Of a stretch of DNA of 64,000 nucleotides, positions 53,961-63,990 are shown piece by piece. This DNA comes from Cladorhizidae sp. MBARI D1340-BT2 (Eukaryota; Porifera; Demospongiae; Poecilosclerida; Cladorhizidae), in contig JAQNBH010000003.1 in NCBI GenBank assembly GCA_028752905.1, positions 2,130,262-2,194,261 of the forward strand. The letters run 5' to 3'. The position numbers and the translations under genes were made by a program. Within the stretch, counting starts at the first letter, position 1; each line of letters starts with the position of its first letter. A model generated the notes under the pieces. That model worked only from the letters and a program-made list of their open reading frames with translations, made no database searches and was not told the origin of the DNA.

Positions 53961-54194
53961 CATCATTATTGGTCTGGTCTTTACTGGGCCTATGAACTGT
54001 ATTCATTCAGGTTGCAAGTCACATGCATTTCATGTGACATTGCATTTGTTCATTTGCCCAGGAGGAAAACAGCATTCAGTAGCCAAAACCCGTACAGCTG
54101 TTGGGGGCGAGGGAGATATTCCTTAACAATAACTTGTAGTCACAACTTTGAAGCTCCTTTAGATTCTGCACATTTCACTCTATGAACAACTTGA

Positions 54195-54575
54195 TAGATC
54201 TGTGCTCTCTTTTGACACCGAGACCTCTAAATCTGCATGCCTGAATTCTGTGCAGTTGTGGCTCCTGATTGGAAGGTGCTGATTACCATCAGTGACTAGA
54301 GGAAGCCTACTGCACAATTAGGTGCTAAAACACGACTACACGGTCAAGTGTGGGTGATGTAAATTTCAACCCATGCACGTGCTTGACCACGACGTACTCG
54401 TGTTTTAGCGCTTAATGACACCCACTGATAGTTTTTTTAGCACTTTCCAATCCGGAGCCAGAACTGCAGAGAGTTCAGGCATGAGGCTTTGAGGGCCCCA
54501 ACTTTGTCTGCATGTAACTTTGTCAGGTTACACTATGCAAAAGAGCACACAGAGAGATCTATCTCTTGAGCTGTA
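54195..54575. mobile_element. Foldback element, imperfect palindrome
   Basis: The left arm has 'ctgtgctctcttttg', 'tgcatgcctgaattctgtgc', 'ctcctgattggaaggtgct'; the right arm reverse-complemented has 'ctgtgtgctcttttgc', 'ctcatgcctgaactctctgc', 'ctccggattggaaagtgct'. The centre is itself a hairpin ('gctaaaacacgactac' against 'gtactcgtgttttagc'). The ends are of the same family as the repeats at 6.3 and 38.4 kb. Confidence 0.75.
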
Positions 54576-54930
54576 AGTGAAGTGTGCAGAATCAATGTAC
54601 TCGAAAGTCCTAACCACGAGTTTTTGTAAGCTTTCTTAAAATATGATATCATCCCCACCCCAGAACCACTTAAAAATATAAATCTTCAATCTATTACCCT
54701 TATTAAACTTGTTTTTAAAAGAATCATTTGGTGTTCATTAGTGTATGTTTGTGACCTACATTGATGGCAAATAAATGTTTAGTTTCTTCCTTGACAAATA
54801 TGCTTCCTTGACAAATATGTTATAAATTTTGTCTGGTAATTTCTAAAGTCCATCACATGACCAACAGTAGTCGCACAAATAAGATGTCACTGTCACCCTC
54901 ACAATATCTTCCCTACAATTATACAGCTTG
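54576..54930. promoter_or_regulatory. Upstream region of the Ig-like gene
   Basis: About 350 bp of AT-rich sequence ahead of the ATG at 54937. No TATA or other core element can be called securely. Confidence 0.25.
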
Positions 54931-54936
54931 CTGACG

Positions 54937-56191
54937 ATGAGGATGTTACTCTTTATAGCTGTTGGGTTTTTTGCCATCTCCTCTGCAATCAACAAGGGTA
55001 AGTATCTACACATATCCACTCAGATCAATACTTGGCTACATATGAACATATGAGGCTTCTGGAATATCATCTAAACCATGTAAGCTCCCACTCATTCTAG
55101 CAATAGCAGTGAGAGGTTCAATTGTTTAGAGGGATGGGAACAATTGTTCCTAAAGGCTCCATAACCTACTCCAGTCCCATTAATTCAAGTAAACTACTAC
55201 AGGATTTGTTGGACATAAGTACTGCACATTGCAGCAGTCACTTCATTAGCACTAAAACAACATTGCTCATGCAGCTGCAACAAGACTCTGCCTTGCTAAA
55301 TACACTCTTGTAGGTGCAGCTGCAGCAAGACTCTGCATTGCTAAATACACTCTTGTAGGTGCAGCTGCAAGACTCTGCCTTGCTAAATACACTCTTGTAG
55401 GTGCAGCTGCAAGACTCTGCCTTGCTAAATACACTCTTGTAGGTGCAGCTGCAAGACTCTGCCTTGCTAAATACACTCTTGTAGGTGCAGCTGCAACAAG
55501 ACTCTGCCTTGCTAAATACACTCTTGTAGGTGCAGCTGCAGCAAGACTCTGCATTGCTAAATACACTCTTGTAGGTGCAGCTGCAAGACTCTGCCTTGCT
55601 AAATACACTCTTGTAGGTGCAGCTGCAGCAAGACTCTGCATTGCTAAATACACTCTTGTAGGTGCAGCTGCAGCAAGACTCTGCCTTGCTAAATACACTC
55701 TTGCAGGTGCAGCTGCAAGACTCTGCATTGCTAAATACACTCTTGTAGGTGCAGCTGCAGCAAGACTCTGCCTTGCTAAATACACTCTTGCAGGTGCAGC
55801 TGCAAGACTCTGTATTGCTAAATACACTCAAGTATACATATGTCATGTGATCTGCCCTATGTTGACTATAGCCATATAGTATGTCACACCTTCACAATAC
55901 TGTTTGCTTGTTGCTCTGTAGGTCCACGTATTTCTCCACTGCTACAAGTGTGTAGGCTTGACGACACAGCCATGTACAAGTGCATCTGTAGAGATTCCAC
56001 TGTCTGGTACATCAACAGTAAAAAACTAATACTTGGTAGTCAACCCGATTATTCCATAAATACCTCTGCCAGTGGTGGCAGCATTCTGAGCATTTCATGT
56101 CTGGCAAAGTACAACAATTCCAAGATTTCATGCAGTCGCATTGCTGATCAACCCTCTGTTAAAAGCGAGTCAGCTATCTTGATCATACGAG
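54937..56191 (+). CDS. Secreted or membrane Ig-like protein: signal exon plus Ig exon
   Basis: Exon 1 (54937-54997): MRMLLFIAVGFFAISSAINK, a typical signal peptide, ending at a consensus GTAAGT donor after one base of the next codon. Exon 2 (55922-56191, acceptor gctctgtag): 270 bp, 90 residues, again phase 1 at both ends. It reads GPRISPLLQVC, then DTAMYKCIC, VWYINSKKL, ILSISCLAKYNNSKISC and SESAILIIRG. This fits an Ig-like fold: Cys of strand B, Trp of strand C, Cys of strand F, and a final hydrophobic strand. It would be exported and probably bind a ligand or partner outside the cell. The 924-bp intron contains a tandem repeat array. Downstream exons are not certain; the copy at 61420 may be the next exon. 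No stops or shifts in either exon, so this is the best host gene in the window. Confidence 0.72.
55271..55830. repeat. 42/45-bp tandem array with splice-acceptor-like units
   Basis: About 13 units of 'gcagctgcaagactctgcct' plus 'tgctaaatacactcttgtaggt', 42 bp, or 45 bp with an extra 'gca'. All lengths are multiples of three, so frames of 186-202 residues stay open on the minus strand; these are by-products. Each unit contains 'ttgctaaatacactcttgtag|g', which looks like a branch point plus 3' splice site on the sense strand of the Ig gene, in whose intron the array lies. A single related unit precedes the second Ig exon (61280-61330). Confidence 0.9.
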
Positions 56192-56520
56192 GTTGGTATC
56201 CACATAGCATCATATCTCTGTTTTAGCGGCTCACTTTGCTATACCTTTCTTTGTGAAAGTGTGTAATCTTCCCATAGATTTCTATGGTTACATTACTCTA
56301 ATTAAGGTCCACCCATATAAACCAGTGGTCGAGCAAGCCTTACATAAGTGTGGGAGAGTGCACTGCACACTACAGTAATAGTCGAGCGAAATGAAACACT
56401 ATTATATAGAATTAAGGCAGGAAGTATAAATTTTTTTTAATATGATTTTTTAATGTATCCATCCTATAGTATAGGCTATGTAGTGGCCATCCTGCAAGTT
56501 TCAGAGGATTTTAATGACAT
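55785..56520 (+). repeat. Segmental duplication, copy 1 (Ig exon with flanks)
   Basis: Matches 61285-62085 from the last array unit ('cttgcaggtgcagctgcaag') through the Ig exon to 'ctatgtagt...caagtttcaga'. Only transposon sequence differs beyond. Confidence 0.9.
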
Positions 56521-56920
56521 GAAGTTATGCTCCATGCCATTTCAAGCTTTTGAGCTACAAAATGTTTTCCATAAGATTGGAAAAGAAGGACTTCGTGAAG
56601 GCCTAGCCCTAGCCCATACATATTTCTGCCTATATCTCAAAATATATTTTAATGATACAGAATGCAGCATAACTCTCTTACCCTTTCACCGTCTGATTTA
56701 GGCAGCATTTTTTTTAAATTGGACTCGGGTGCAAATAAAATCAATATTAAATCAGGAGTGCACTAAAGTCCCTAGCAACCATTGGGATAGCATTGGTGTC
56801 AACAAATAGATTGTGGTCAACTTTAGGTTGCTAAGCAACCGACCACAAATGATGAATATAATTATGTAATTACAGCCTGATGAAAGCTCTTACTTCTGAC
56901 TATGCTAGACAATGCAACAT

Positions 56921-57070
56921 GTGATTATATATATGTGATTATATATATATATATATATATGTGATTATATATATATATATATATATGTGATTATATATAT
57001 ATATATATATGTGATTATATATATATGTGATTATATATATATATATATATATGTGATTATATATATACAT
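56921..57070. repeat. (TA)n microsatellite with 'tgtgat' spacers
   Basis: Runs of TA separated five or six times by gtgat. Confidence 0.95.
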
Positions 57071-57390
57071 ACACTCATTGTATTCACAAAACTTGCATAA
57101 CAAATATTTTTCATTTTTTAATATCTGATGAAGATATTGTTATCATGTTGGTGTTGTATGAACAATTATATATTACATCTTCCCATAACAGGACAACAAT
57201 AGCAACAAAAAACATGCATATACAAGCCATCTAGCACACACAAACACACATAGAACAGAGAGAAAAATGGAAATACCATAGAAAGTAAAATTAAAAAAGT
57301 GAAGGAAAAACTAGGAAACTACTTGGCGAAGTCTACCATGGTGTGGTACTTGAAAAAACAGTCCCTCTTTGTGACACACAGTGGTACTTT

Positions 57391-59772
57391 TCAGTGTTGG
57401 CAAATATACTTGGTCTCATGGCGGTTTGAGATTCCAGACATGTTTCCAACTGCTACACAGACAACACACCTCTGCTGTTTGTCAGTTAGTGCTGACCAAT
57501 GCCCAAGCGTGGTGTTCAGCCGGTCTAGACGCTCGTTATGAACTGAGCAAGGGCGGCCAGCACGCTGACGTGAGCAGAAGCATCCCACTAGTTCCTTAGC
57601 TAGCTCCAACCGGAAGGTCAAAAAATCTCTCTTCCTATAACCCCTGGCAAGGTGATCTGCTCTGCGGACATGAGAGTCTAGAACATAGCTGTTCAGAATG
57701 CATGCCTCAACCATATACGCAAACACGCTCTTCCACCACTTCTTACTCCTCCTCCCTATATTATAATAACCAGTCATCTGGTCCCCAACATCCACACCTC
57801 TCATATACTTCTGGTAGTCCACAAGTAGGGGTGGGCAAGACACATCCACCTGAGCTCCATCAAAGCGACGCCTCTTCACTGTGGTGGCAGGCTCAGCAGC
57901 ATGGAAAGTGGACAAAAAATTAATACTTTTCTTATCCACCCAAACTACACCAAGTAGTGGGCCATTGGACCTGAAGTCATAATGCCCACGGTTACCTTTG
58001 GTTGCCTTCAAAATCAAATCCTTTGGCGATTGCTTCGCACAGTACCGCAGGCATTGATTCCTCTGTTGTACAGAGTAAGGTAGAGGATGGGGTTGGTATA
58101 GAAGTTGTCTGTGTAGACTACCTTCCAAACCTTCCATGAGCTCCAGAACAACCCTTGTGCACAGCCCGACATCTGTACTACTACCTAGTGCCTTACCAGT
58201 GTAAACCTGAAGCTTGTGGATCTAGCCATTAGTGGCATCGGCCAGTACAAAGACCTTGATGCCCCATTTGGTAGGCTTGTCTTTCATGTACCGTTTGAAC
58301 CCCAAGCGTCCCTTGAATTTGATCATGGCTTCACCAATTGAAATTTGCTGGTGAAGGTTATATTCCTCAGCAAACTTCGGAACAATCAAGTCCAAAAGTG
58401 GTCGCATCTTACTAAGGCGATCATGCCCAGGCTGGCTAGGTAATTTGGTCACAAGCAAACTAGTTAGGTGGGGAAAAAACGAAAAATCTGCTGAAACCTC
58501 ACTAATTGGCATAACCCCTGAAATTCCAGGAGTTGAAATAATTATGGTGATCTAGTGTGGACCAATACAAGTTCAATCGAGGCAACCCCATGTAAATAAG
58601 GAGCCCAAGAAAAGCTTTCATCTCTGGAACAGTAACAGGTACCCAGTCGCGGGGACATGGGGTGTGACTACGTGTCCTCTCTGCATAGCGATTAGTCTCT
58701 GTTACAAGCAGGGTCCACACTTCCTCAGTAAAAAACTTAAAAAATATATCACACGCTGAAGAACACGCTGAAGAAGAGGAGGTTACATCTGGAGAAGTAG
58801 GTCCAGGCACTACTGAATAAGAGAAGTGGGTAGATGATGACTCCTCCTTTCTCCAACTTCCACAGCCAAGTTGTCAGTTATTGAGCTACCAGATGGAGGT
58901 GCTCGAGCAGATTGGGCTGCTGGAGAATTAGAGGAGGGACTATCAAAGGTACTAGCTGAGGAAACCGTAGAAGACGGAGCTAAAGAAATGCTGGTAGGTG
59001 AAGTCCCAGAAAGAAAGAGAGGATAGCTAAAGGCAGAGCAGAACTTGAAGCACTAGAAGCTATTTCACTACCACTACTCTGACAAACTCGAGCATGACGA
59101 ACACTCCTAATGCTACGACTAAGCTGAACAACTGGTCGTGAAGGAGTGCATGTATATACTTCACGAGAAGAGGACACAGAGTGCGTGGGTAAAAATAAAG
59201 GAGGGCATGACGATGGAACAGACAATGATGATGATGGAAATAGTATAGGAGTGACTACAGACGTCACATAAGTCATAGAACCTGATGCAGAGGTTACACA
59301 ACCTACAGTTGCAGATACTGGTAGGAACAATGGAGAAGGTGATGAAGCAGCCATCACAGCATTAGGAGGGCTAGCAACAATAGATTGGGTCAGAGTTGAA
59401 GAAGCTCTGTCAGCTGCCCAATCCATCGCTTCATGCATCAAACCTGAAGGGGATAAAAGAAATTGGAACTAGCGATAGCTAAACTGTAGCTAAACCGACT
59501 GTAAATACCTTCTTCATCGCTGGTATTCTCATCTCCATCTAGATCGTCACCTTGAGAGAATCACCTTGAGAGAAAGCGCTATGCTTCCTTGAAGGTAGGT
59601 CATCAGCGACTATTCTGCCAAGCGATAGCAGAGCTTCAGGGTCAACACGGCTCTGGCCAAGGTAGGATGAGATGCCATCGCCTTCTTCATCACTGCTTTC
59701 ATCCTCAGAAAGTCCAAAATCGTCGCCCAAAACCTGAGAAATAACTTCATCCAAGGACAGTCGAACGGCCAT
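57391..59772 (-). pseudogene. piggyBac (DDE_Tnp_1_7-type) transposase, two exons, inactivated
   Basis: Cut-and-paste transposase. Minus-strand start ATG at 59772 (MAVRLSLDEVISQVLGDDFG, then ESSDEEGDGISSYLGQ). An intron of about 65 bp runs from a GTATTT donor near 59508 to acceptor ccccttcag (exon restarts at 59443). Exon 2 begins Ser/Pro-rich, then NRYAERTRSHTPCPRDWVPV, MKAFLGLLIYMGLPRLNLYW and the core SIGEAMIKFKGRLGF with KPTKWGIKVFVLADATNG. The usual D-E of the first catalytic site is G-E (GGT for GAT). 'YTDNFYTNPILYL' (second Asp) and 'MRGVDVGDQMTGYYN' (third) are present. Lesions: a TAG after ATNG (58222), frameshifts near 58140 and 58980-58810, and a TGA at 57391 within the Cys-rich tail (QRCVVC ... 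KYIC), after which VPLCVTKRDCFFKYHT still reads on. Confidence 0.9.
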
Positions 59773-59909
59773 CTTCAACAAGATGAAATTCTGAAGGGTC
59801 CGACTTTTCAATATTTCTACCCTAGTTATACCGAACGTATATTGCCTTTATATTCGGTACGATCGTAGAGAATGTAAAAATAAGATACGACCTATACCTC
59901 AGCTGTTAA

Positions 59910-60205
59910 CCACATTAGGGCTCCCCCTAAGTGCTGTTCGAGTAGAAGCGGTAAAGCCCCCTACTTGTTAAAAATGTATTCATATCCATAGCTTCAAGTT
60001 GCTTAGAGGAGCATAACTTCACCTAGAGGATAGTGATACAAAAAGTAAATATACCATCAGAAAACACACACAAATAATTACAATTTGATACTAAATATAT
60101 TTGCATCGAGTCAACAACAAAAAGGTATAAACAGGCACCAAAAATGTATTACTTCCTGCCTTATTAGAAATGTTTGTGAAAATAACTGGCAAAGGATGGT
60201 CTCTA
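59910..60205. other. No gene seen
   Basis: Short spacer between the piggyBac and the 33-bp array. Confidence 0.5.
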
Positions 60206-60552
60206 TACAGCCTTGAGGCTGAAATGTTTAGTAGCCTCCCTTCTCCTTGAGGCTGAAATGTTTAGTAGCCTCCTTCTCCTTGAGGCTGAAATGTTTAGTA
60301 GCCTCCTTCTCCTTGAGGTAGTAGCCTCCTTCTGCTGAAATGTTTAGTAGCCTCCTCCTTGAGGCTGAAATGTTTAGTAGCCTCCTTCTCCTTGAGGCTG
60401 AAATGTTTAGTAGCCTCCTTCTCCTTGAGGCTGAAATGTTTAGTAGCCTCCTTCTCCTTGAGGCTGAAATGTTTAGTAACCTCTTTCTCCTTAGGCTGAA
60501 ATGTTTAGTAGCCTCCTTCTCCTTGAGGCTGAAATGTTTAGCCCTGGCTTCC
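60206..60552. repeat. 33-bp tandem repeat, about 10 copies
   Basis: The unit ttgaggctgaaatgtttagt plus agcctccttctcc, 33 bp, with some shortened copies. The period is a multiple of three, hence a repetitive open frame (EMFSSLLLLEA) that I do not consider a gene. Confidence 0.93.
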
Positions 60553-60639
60553 CTTCTAGTTACGTATTGGAATTTCGTTGGGGAGCTTATGCCCCCACAG
60601 TTCCTATGCCTATTACCTTAGGGATGGTGAGTATATTTT

Positions 60640-61245
60640 TGTGATGTGTGGAATGGAGTAGTTGATGCATGGATATTTTTGTTAGTAACAAAGGACAAAT
60701 AGAGGTTACCTTGAGAAGCAGACAAGAAGCTATTCTCATGGACCAGATCAAGAAAGAGCTAGAAGGAACTGGTGATACCCTTTTCAGCATACATAGTGGC
60801 TGACTGACTTCACACTCCAAAGTTTTGTACAAAACCACTTTTGCTAACCTTGAAAAGGGTTCCGTCCATTTAGCAGATGAGAACACCCATGCTCTGTTGA
60901 CACCCTCCACGAGCCAGATGTAATTGGGCACATTTGGATTGAAGACTGGAATTTTTCCTTGTTTTTCTGCTTCATACTTTATACCAGAAAAGTTACCTGC
61001 GTAATAACAGATGCTAGGTGATTGGGCAAAGGTCTGAAATACCTTGCAAGTGTATTCTCATGGACGGCAAGCAACTCCTAAACTAAGGGCTAGTAATGGG
61101 CGTGATCATGCCAGTAATTCTTGCCTCAATGTTTGAATGGTTGCCTTGGTGGCAATGCTAGTAGGCATGCACAGAACTGATGCTTTTTCTCAATGCCAGC
61201 GAGACATCTGCTTCGTGATAACATACGGACACTTAAAAAGAGATT
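60640..61245 (-). repeat. Dispersed repeat with a minus-strand coding remnant (copy 2)
   Basis: The copy related to 26764-27215. Minus-strand readings in order: GIEKKHQFCACLLALPPR (61200-61145), then NYIWLVEGVNRAWVFSSAKW (60925-60865) and TEPFSRLAKVVLYKTLECEV. Both copies conserve the frame at EKKHQFCACL. It looks like the C-terminal part of a transposon protein of unrecognised family. Confidence 0.5.
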
Positions 61246-61284
61246 ACGGTCTAGCAACAACAACAAGAAATTCTAAATGCATTC

Positions 61285-62085
61285 TTGCAGGTGCAGCTGC
61301 AAGACTCTGTATTGCTAAATACACTCAAGTATACATATGTCATGTGATCTGCCCTGTGTTGACTACAGCCATATAGTATGTCACATACTTCACACTACTG
61401 TTTGCTTGTTGCTCTGCAGGTCCACGTATTTCTCCACTGCTACAACTGTGTGGCCTTAACGACACAGCCATGTACGAGTGCACCTGTCGAGGTGCCAGTG
61501 TCTGGAGCCTCAACGGTATCGAACTAAAACCTTATAATCAATCCGATTATTCCATAAATACCTCTGCCTGTGCTGGCAGCACTCTGAACATTTCATGTCT
61601 GGCAAAGCACAACAACTCCAAGATTTCTTGCAGTTGCATTGATCAACCCTCTGTTGAAAGCGAGTCAGCTACCTTGATCATACGAGGTTAGTATCCACAT
61701 AGCATCATATCTCTGTTTTAGCAGCTCACTTTGCTATACCTTTCTTTGTGAAAGTGTGTAATCTCCCTATAGATTTCTATGGTTACATTACTCTAATTAA
61801 GGTCCACCCATATAAACCAGTGGTTTGAGCAAGCCTTACATAAGTGTGGTGTGCACCACACACTACAGTAATCGGCGCTAATTAAGGTCCACCCATATAA
61901 ACCAGTGGTTCGAGCAGCCTTACATAAGTGTGGTGTGCACCACACACTACAGTAATCGGCGAGCGAAATGAAACACTATTATCTAGAATTAAGGCAGGAA
62001 GTATACATTTTTTATTTTTTAAATGTATCCATCCTATAGTATAGGCTATGTAGTATATAGCCATCCTTCAAGTTTCAGATAGCGT
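61285..62085 (+). repeat. Segmental duplication, copy 2 (Ig exon with flanks)
   Basis: Counterpart of 55785-56520. It has an additional internal tandem duplication of about 83 bp ('gctaattaaggtccacccat...cagtaatcgg', 61795-61962). Confidence 0.9.
61420..61686 (+). CDS. Second Ig-like exon (duplicate)
   Basis: 267 bp, 89 residues, acceptor gctctgcag and donor GTTAGT, phase 1 at both ends like its counterpart at 55922-56191. It reads GPRISPLLQLC, DTAMYECTC, VWSLNGIEL, TLNISCLAKHNNSKISC and SESATLIIRG. The Ig signature (Cys, Trp, Cys) is intact and the frame is open, although many positions differ from copy 1, so selection has probably kept it readable. Because both exons are 1-1 phased, splicing the first to the second would keep the frame and give a two-domain protein; alternatively the two are mutually exclusive exons or belong to separate genes. 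A signal exon of its own was not found upstream. Confidence 0.6.
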
Positions 62086-62119
62086 TTTCATTGTCGAAGG
62101 GCATCCCGCCCAAAGACAC

Positions 62120-63990
62120 TTAACTCACCGTCGGATTACACAGGATTTAAAAAAAAGGTATATAAAATAATAAATACCACGTCAGGGGTGCACTAAAGTC
62201 CCTAGCAACCATGGTTGACTGGATAGCATTGGTGTTGATAAACATCGTGGTCGACAACCGGTTGCTAAGCAACTGACCGAAAGCTATGAATATGATTATC
62301 TAATTACAGCCTATGATAATCTCTGGAGGCACGCCAGCTTGTCACTGAAGGAGAGAGAGCAGCTGTTGTAGACACTGGTGGAAGCAGCACAGGCTGTCCA
62401 TGTTGTCTGTATCTACTTACAATAAAAACTTATTGCATGGGTGCATGCACAAGCTTTCCCTTCTGCTACCCAAATTAAAAATTAAAAAAGCCTACTAGAA
62501 AGCTTCTTCTTTCGTTTGCTCGTCAATGACTAGAAAGCTAAATCTTATTCTATAGCTAGCTAGAATCATGACAAACCTTAGTATCCTTGTTCATCACTTC
62601 CTTCATCATAATCGGAGAGAAAAACATCGTGATCAGCTGTAGCGCTAAGCAACCGACCGGAAGCTATGAATATGACTTTATTTTGAAAAATTACAAAAAA
62701 TTGACTTGCATAAACATATGCAATGCTATTTCAGCAAAGGTTGACTAAAGTCCTTAGCAACCATAGTTCACATGAAAGCCCTTGTAATGACCAACATTGT
62801 GGTAACCTACAGTTGCCATAGAAACAAACCACAATGCCATGAATCTAATTACAAGTTTTGAGTTCTGGTTTCACAGATAATTAACAATTGTAGTAATATG
62901 ATCTATGTACGTGCACACACGTATATGGCCTATTTCATTTCCCAAATAATCAAGGTGTTTTCAGCCACTCAGACAGTGATGGAGGCTTGATAAGATACTG
63001 GCCAGCAACATACAAGAAGACATCTTTGTGCCACAACTACCACACACTACCACAATGTAATGTTTAGACACCATCTAGGAATATATATTTTCACATTTCA
63101 TTTACTCTTTTCATTTACTCTTATAACACTTGGTAACACAATGTATGTAGCATCAAACATGACTGGTACAAGAAGCCATTGAGGTATCCAAATGAATACT
63201 GGAAGTTACTTGACTATGTGTACTCAGACGTGCAAGTTGACTACTCCTAGCTCTACTTACTGTCCCTAGTTCTGCGACTACTACGCTGACCAACAGGCCT
63301 TGAATGAGTATGAACCGAAGGAGTATGAACTCCACAAGAAGTGGCTATGAGGAAGGGTGACAGTGAAGGGGTTGGTTGCACTATACCTAAAAAGAATAAT
63401 GTCAACATAAACAAAAAGTATTGCCTCCTCGACCTAATGAATTTATATATGGATTGTCCCACGAAAGAACAGCTAAACCATTTTATCCAGAACATGCTTT
63501 ACTTGCTAGCTACTTAGCTAGCAAGTAAACAAAACTCACTGGCATAGTCTTCTTCGTCACTGCTAGACTCTCCTCCGCTTAAACAGACTATCGAGCGGCA
63601 CCGCTCTCGCCAGAAAATTGTCCAAAAGTATCTCCCACCCATCGATAGCACAATTTCAGGATCAATGCTACTCTTCCCAAGTTAGGAATAGATTACTTCA
63701 CCTTCCTAGCTGCTACTTTCGTCCTCTGATAGGACGTAGTCATCGTCTTGAATCCTAGAAAGAACTTTAGTCTGACTGTCATTTCCAACTTGATCAAAAA
63801 GTGAACGGTCAGCGATTTCAATTTTACTTTACCTTAGTTACCGAACCCGTACGGCTCTTATATTCGGCACGTAGCTATTTTTTTATATTCATATCTTAAT
63901 TTACAACCAAACGATTGATTTTTTAATGATTTTTCACCGATAATATATGGTTTGGACGTATATATACGCTTATGACGGTGAGTGGGTTAA
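62120..63990 (-). mobile_element. piggyBac element, internally deleted
   Basis: The right (5') end reads, on the minus strand, TTAACCCACTCACCGTCATA then AGCGTATATATACG, with TTAA at 63987-63990; the left end is TTAACTCACCGTCGGATTAC at 62120. About 1.9 kb. It carries both N-terminal transposase exons but no catalytic domain. The 3' region ('gtgcactaaagtccctagcaaccat') is shared with the 56.7-kb element. Confidence 0.85.
63250..63782 (-). pseudogene. piggyBac transposase N-terminal exons
   Basis: Minus strand: start ATG at 63782, then, after a one-base shift, RIQDDDYVLSEDESSS, a stop, 'SSIDPEIVLSMGGRYF' and 'GGESSSDEEDYA' to about 63545. After an intron-like gap (acceptor-like tctttttag near 63390) the second exon reads GIVQPTPSLSPFL, 'GVHTPSVHTHSRPVGQRSS', matching the Ser/Pro-rich exon 2 of the fuller copy (VYTCTPSRPVVQLSRS). 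It confirms that the N-terminal intron belongs to this transposon family. Frames are broken and the rest of the enzyme is missing. Confidence 0.7.

Larger units (their letters stand above)
56678..59909 (-). mobile_element. piggyBac element, nearly full transposase
   Basis: Left (3') end TTACCCTTTCACCGTCTGA, one base of TTAA lost; the right end is approximate, because the terminal 100 bp seen in the other copies is replaced after about 59870 (a TTAA at 59906 is not followed by a matching end). The interior encodes the fullest transposase of the window on the minus strand, with one intron. An AT microsatellite lies near the 3' end. Confidence 0.8.

Noticed and set aside
55238..55846. Repetitive minus-strand proteins of 186 and 202 residues (Cys/Ser-rich and Ala/Arg-rich)
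   Set aside because: Two overlapping frames open on the same strand because the array units are 42 or 45 bp; antisense to the Ig gene intron, with no independent support.
59906..59909. TTAA as the right border of the 57-60 kb piggyBac
   Set aside because: The adjoining sequence does not match the TTAACYCWTTCACYGG ends of the family; the border is given only as approximate.
60340..60621. Repetitive frame EMFSSLLLLEA
   Set aside because: Product of the 33-bp tandem array.
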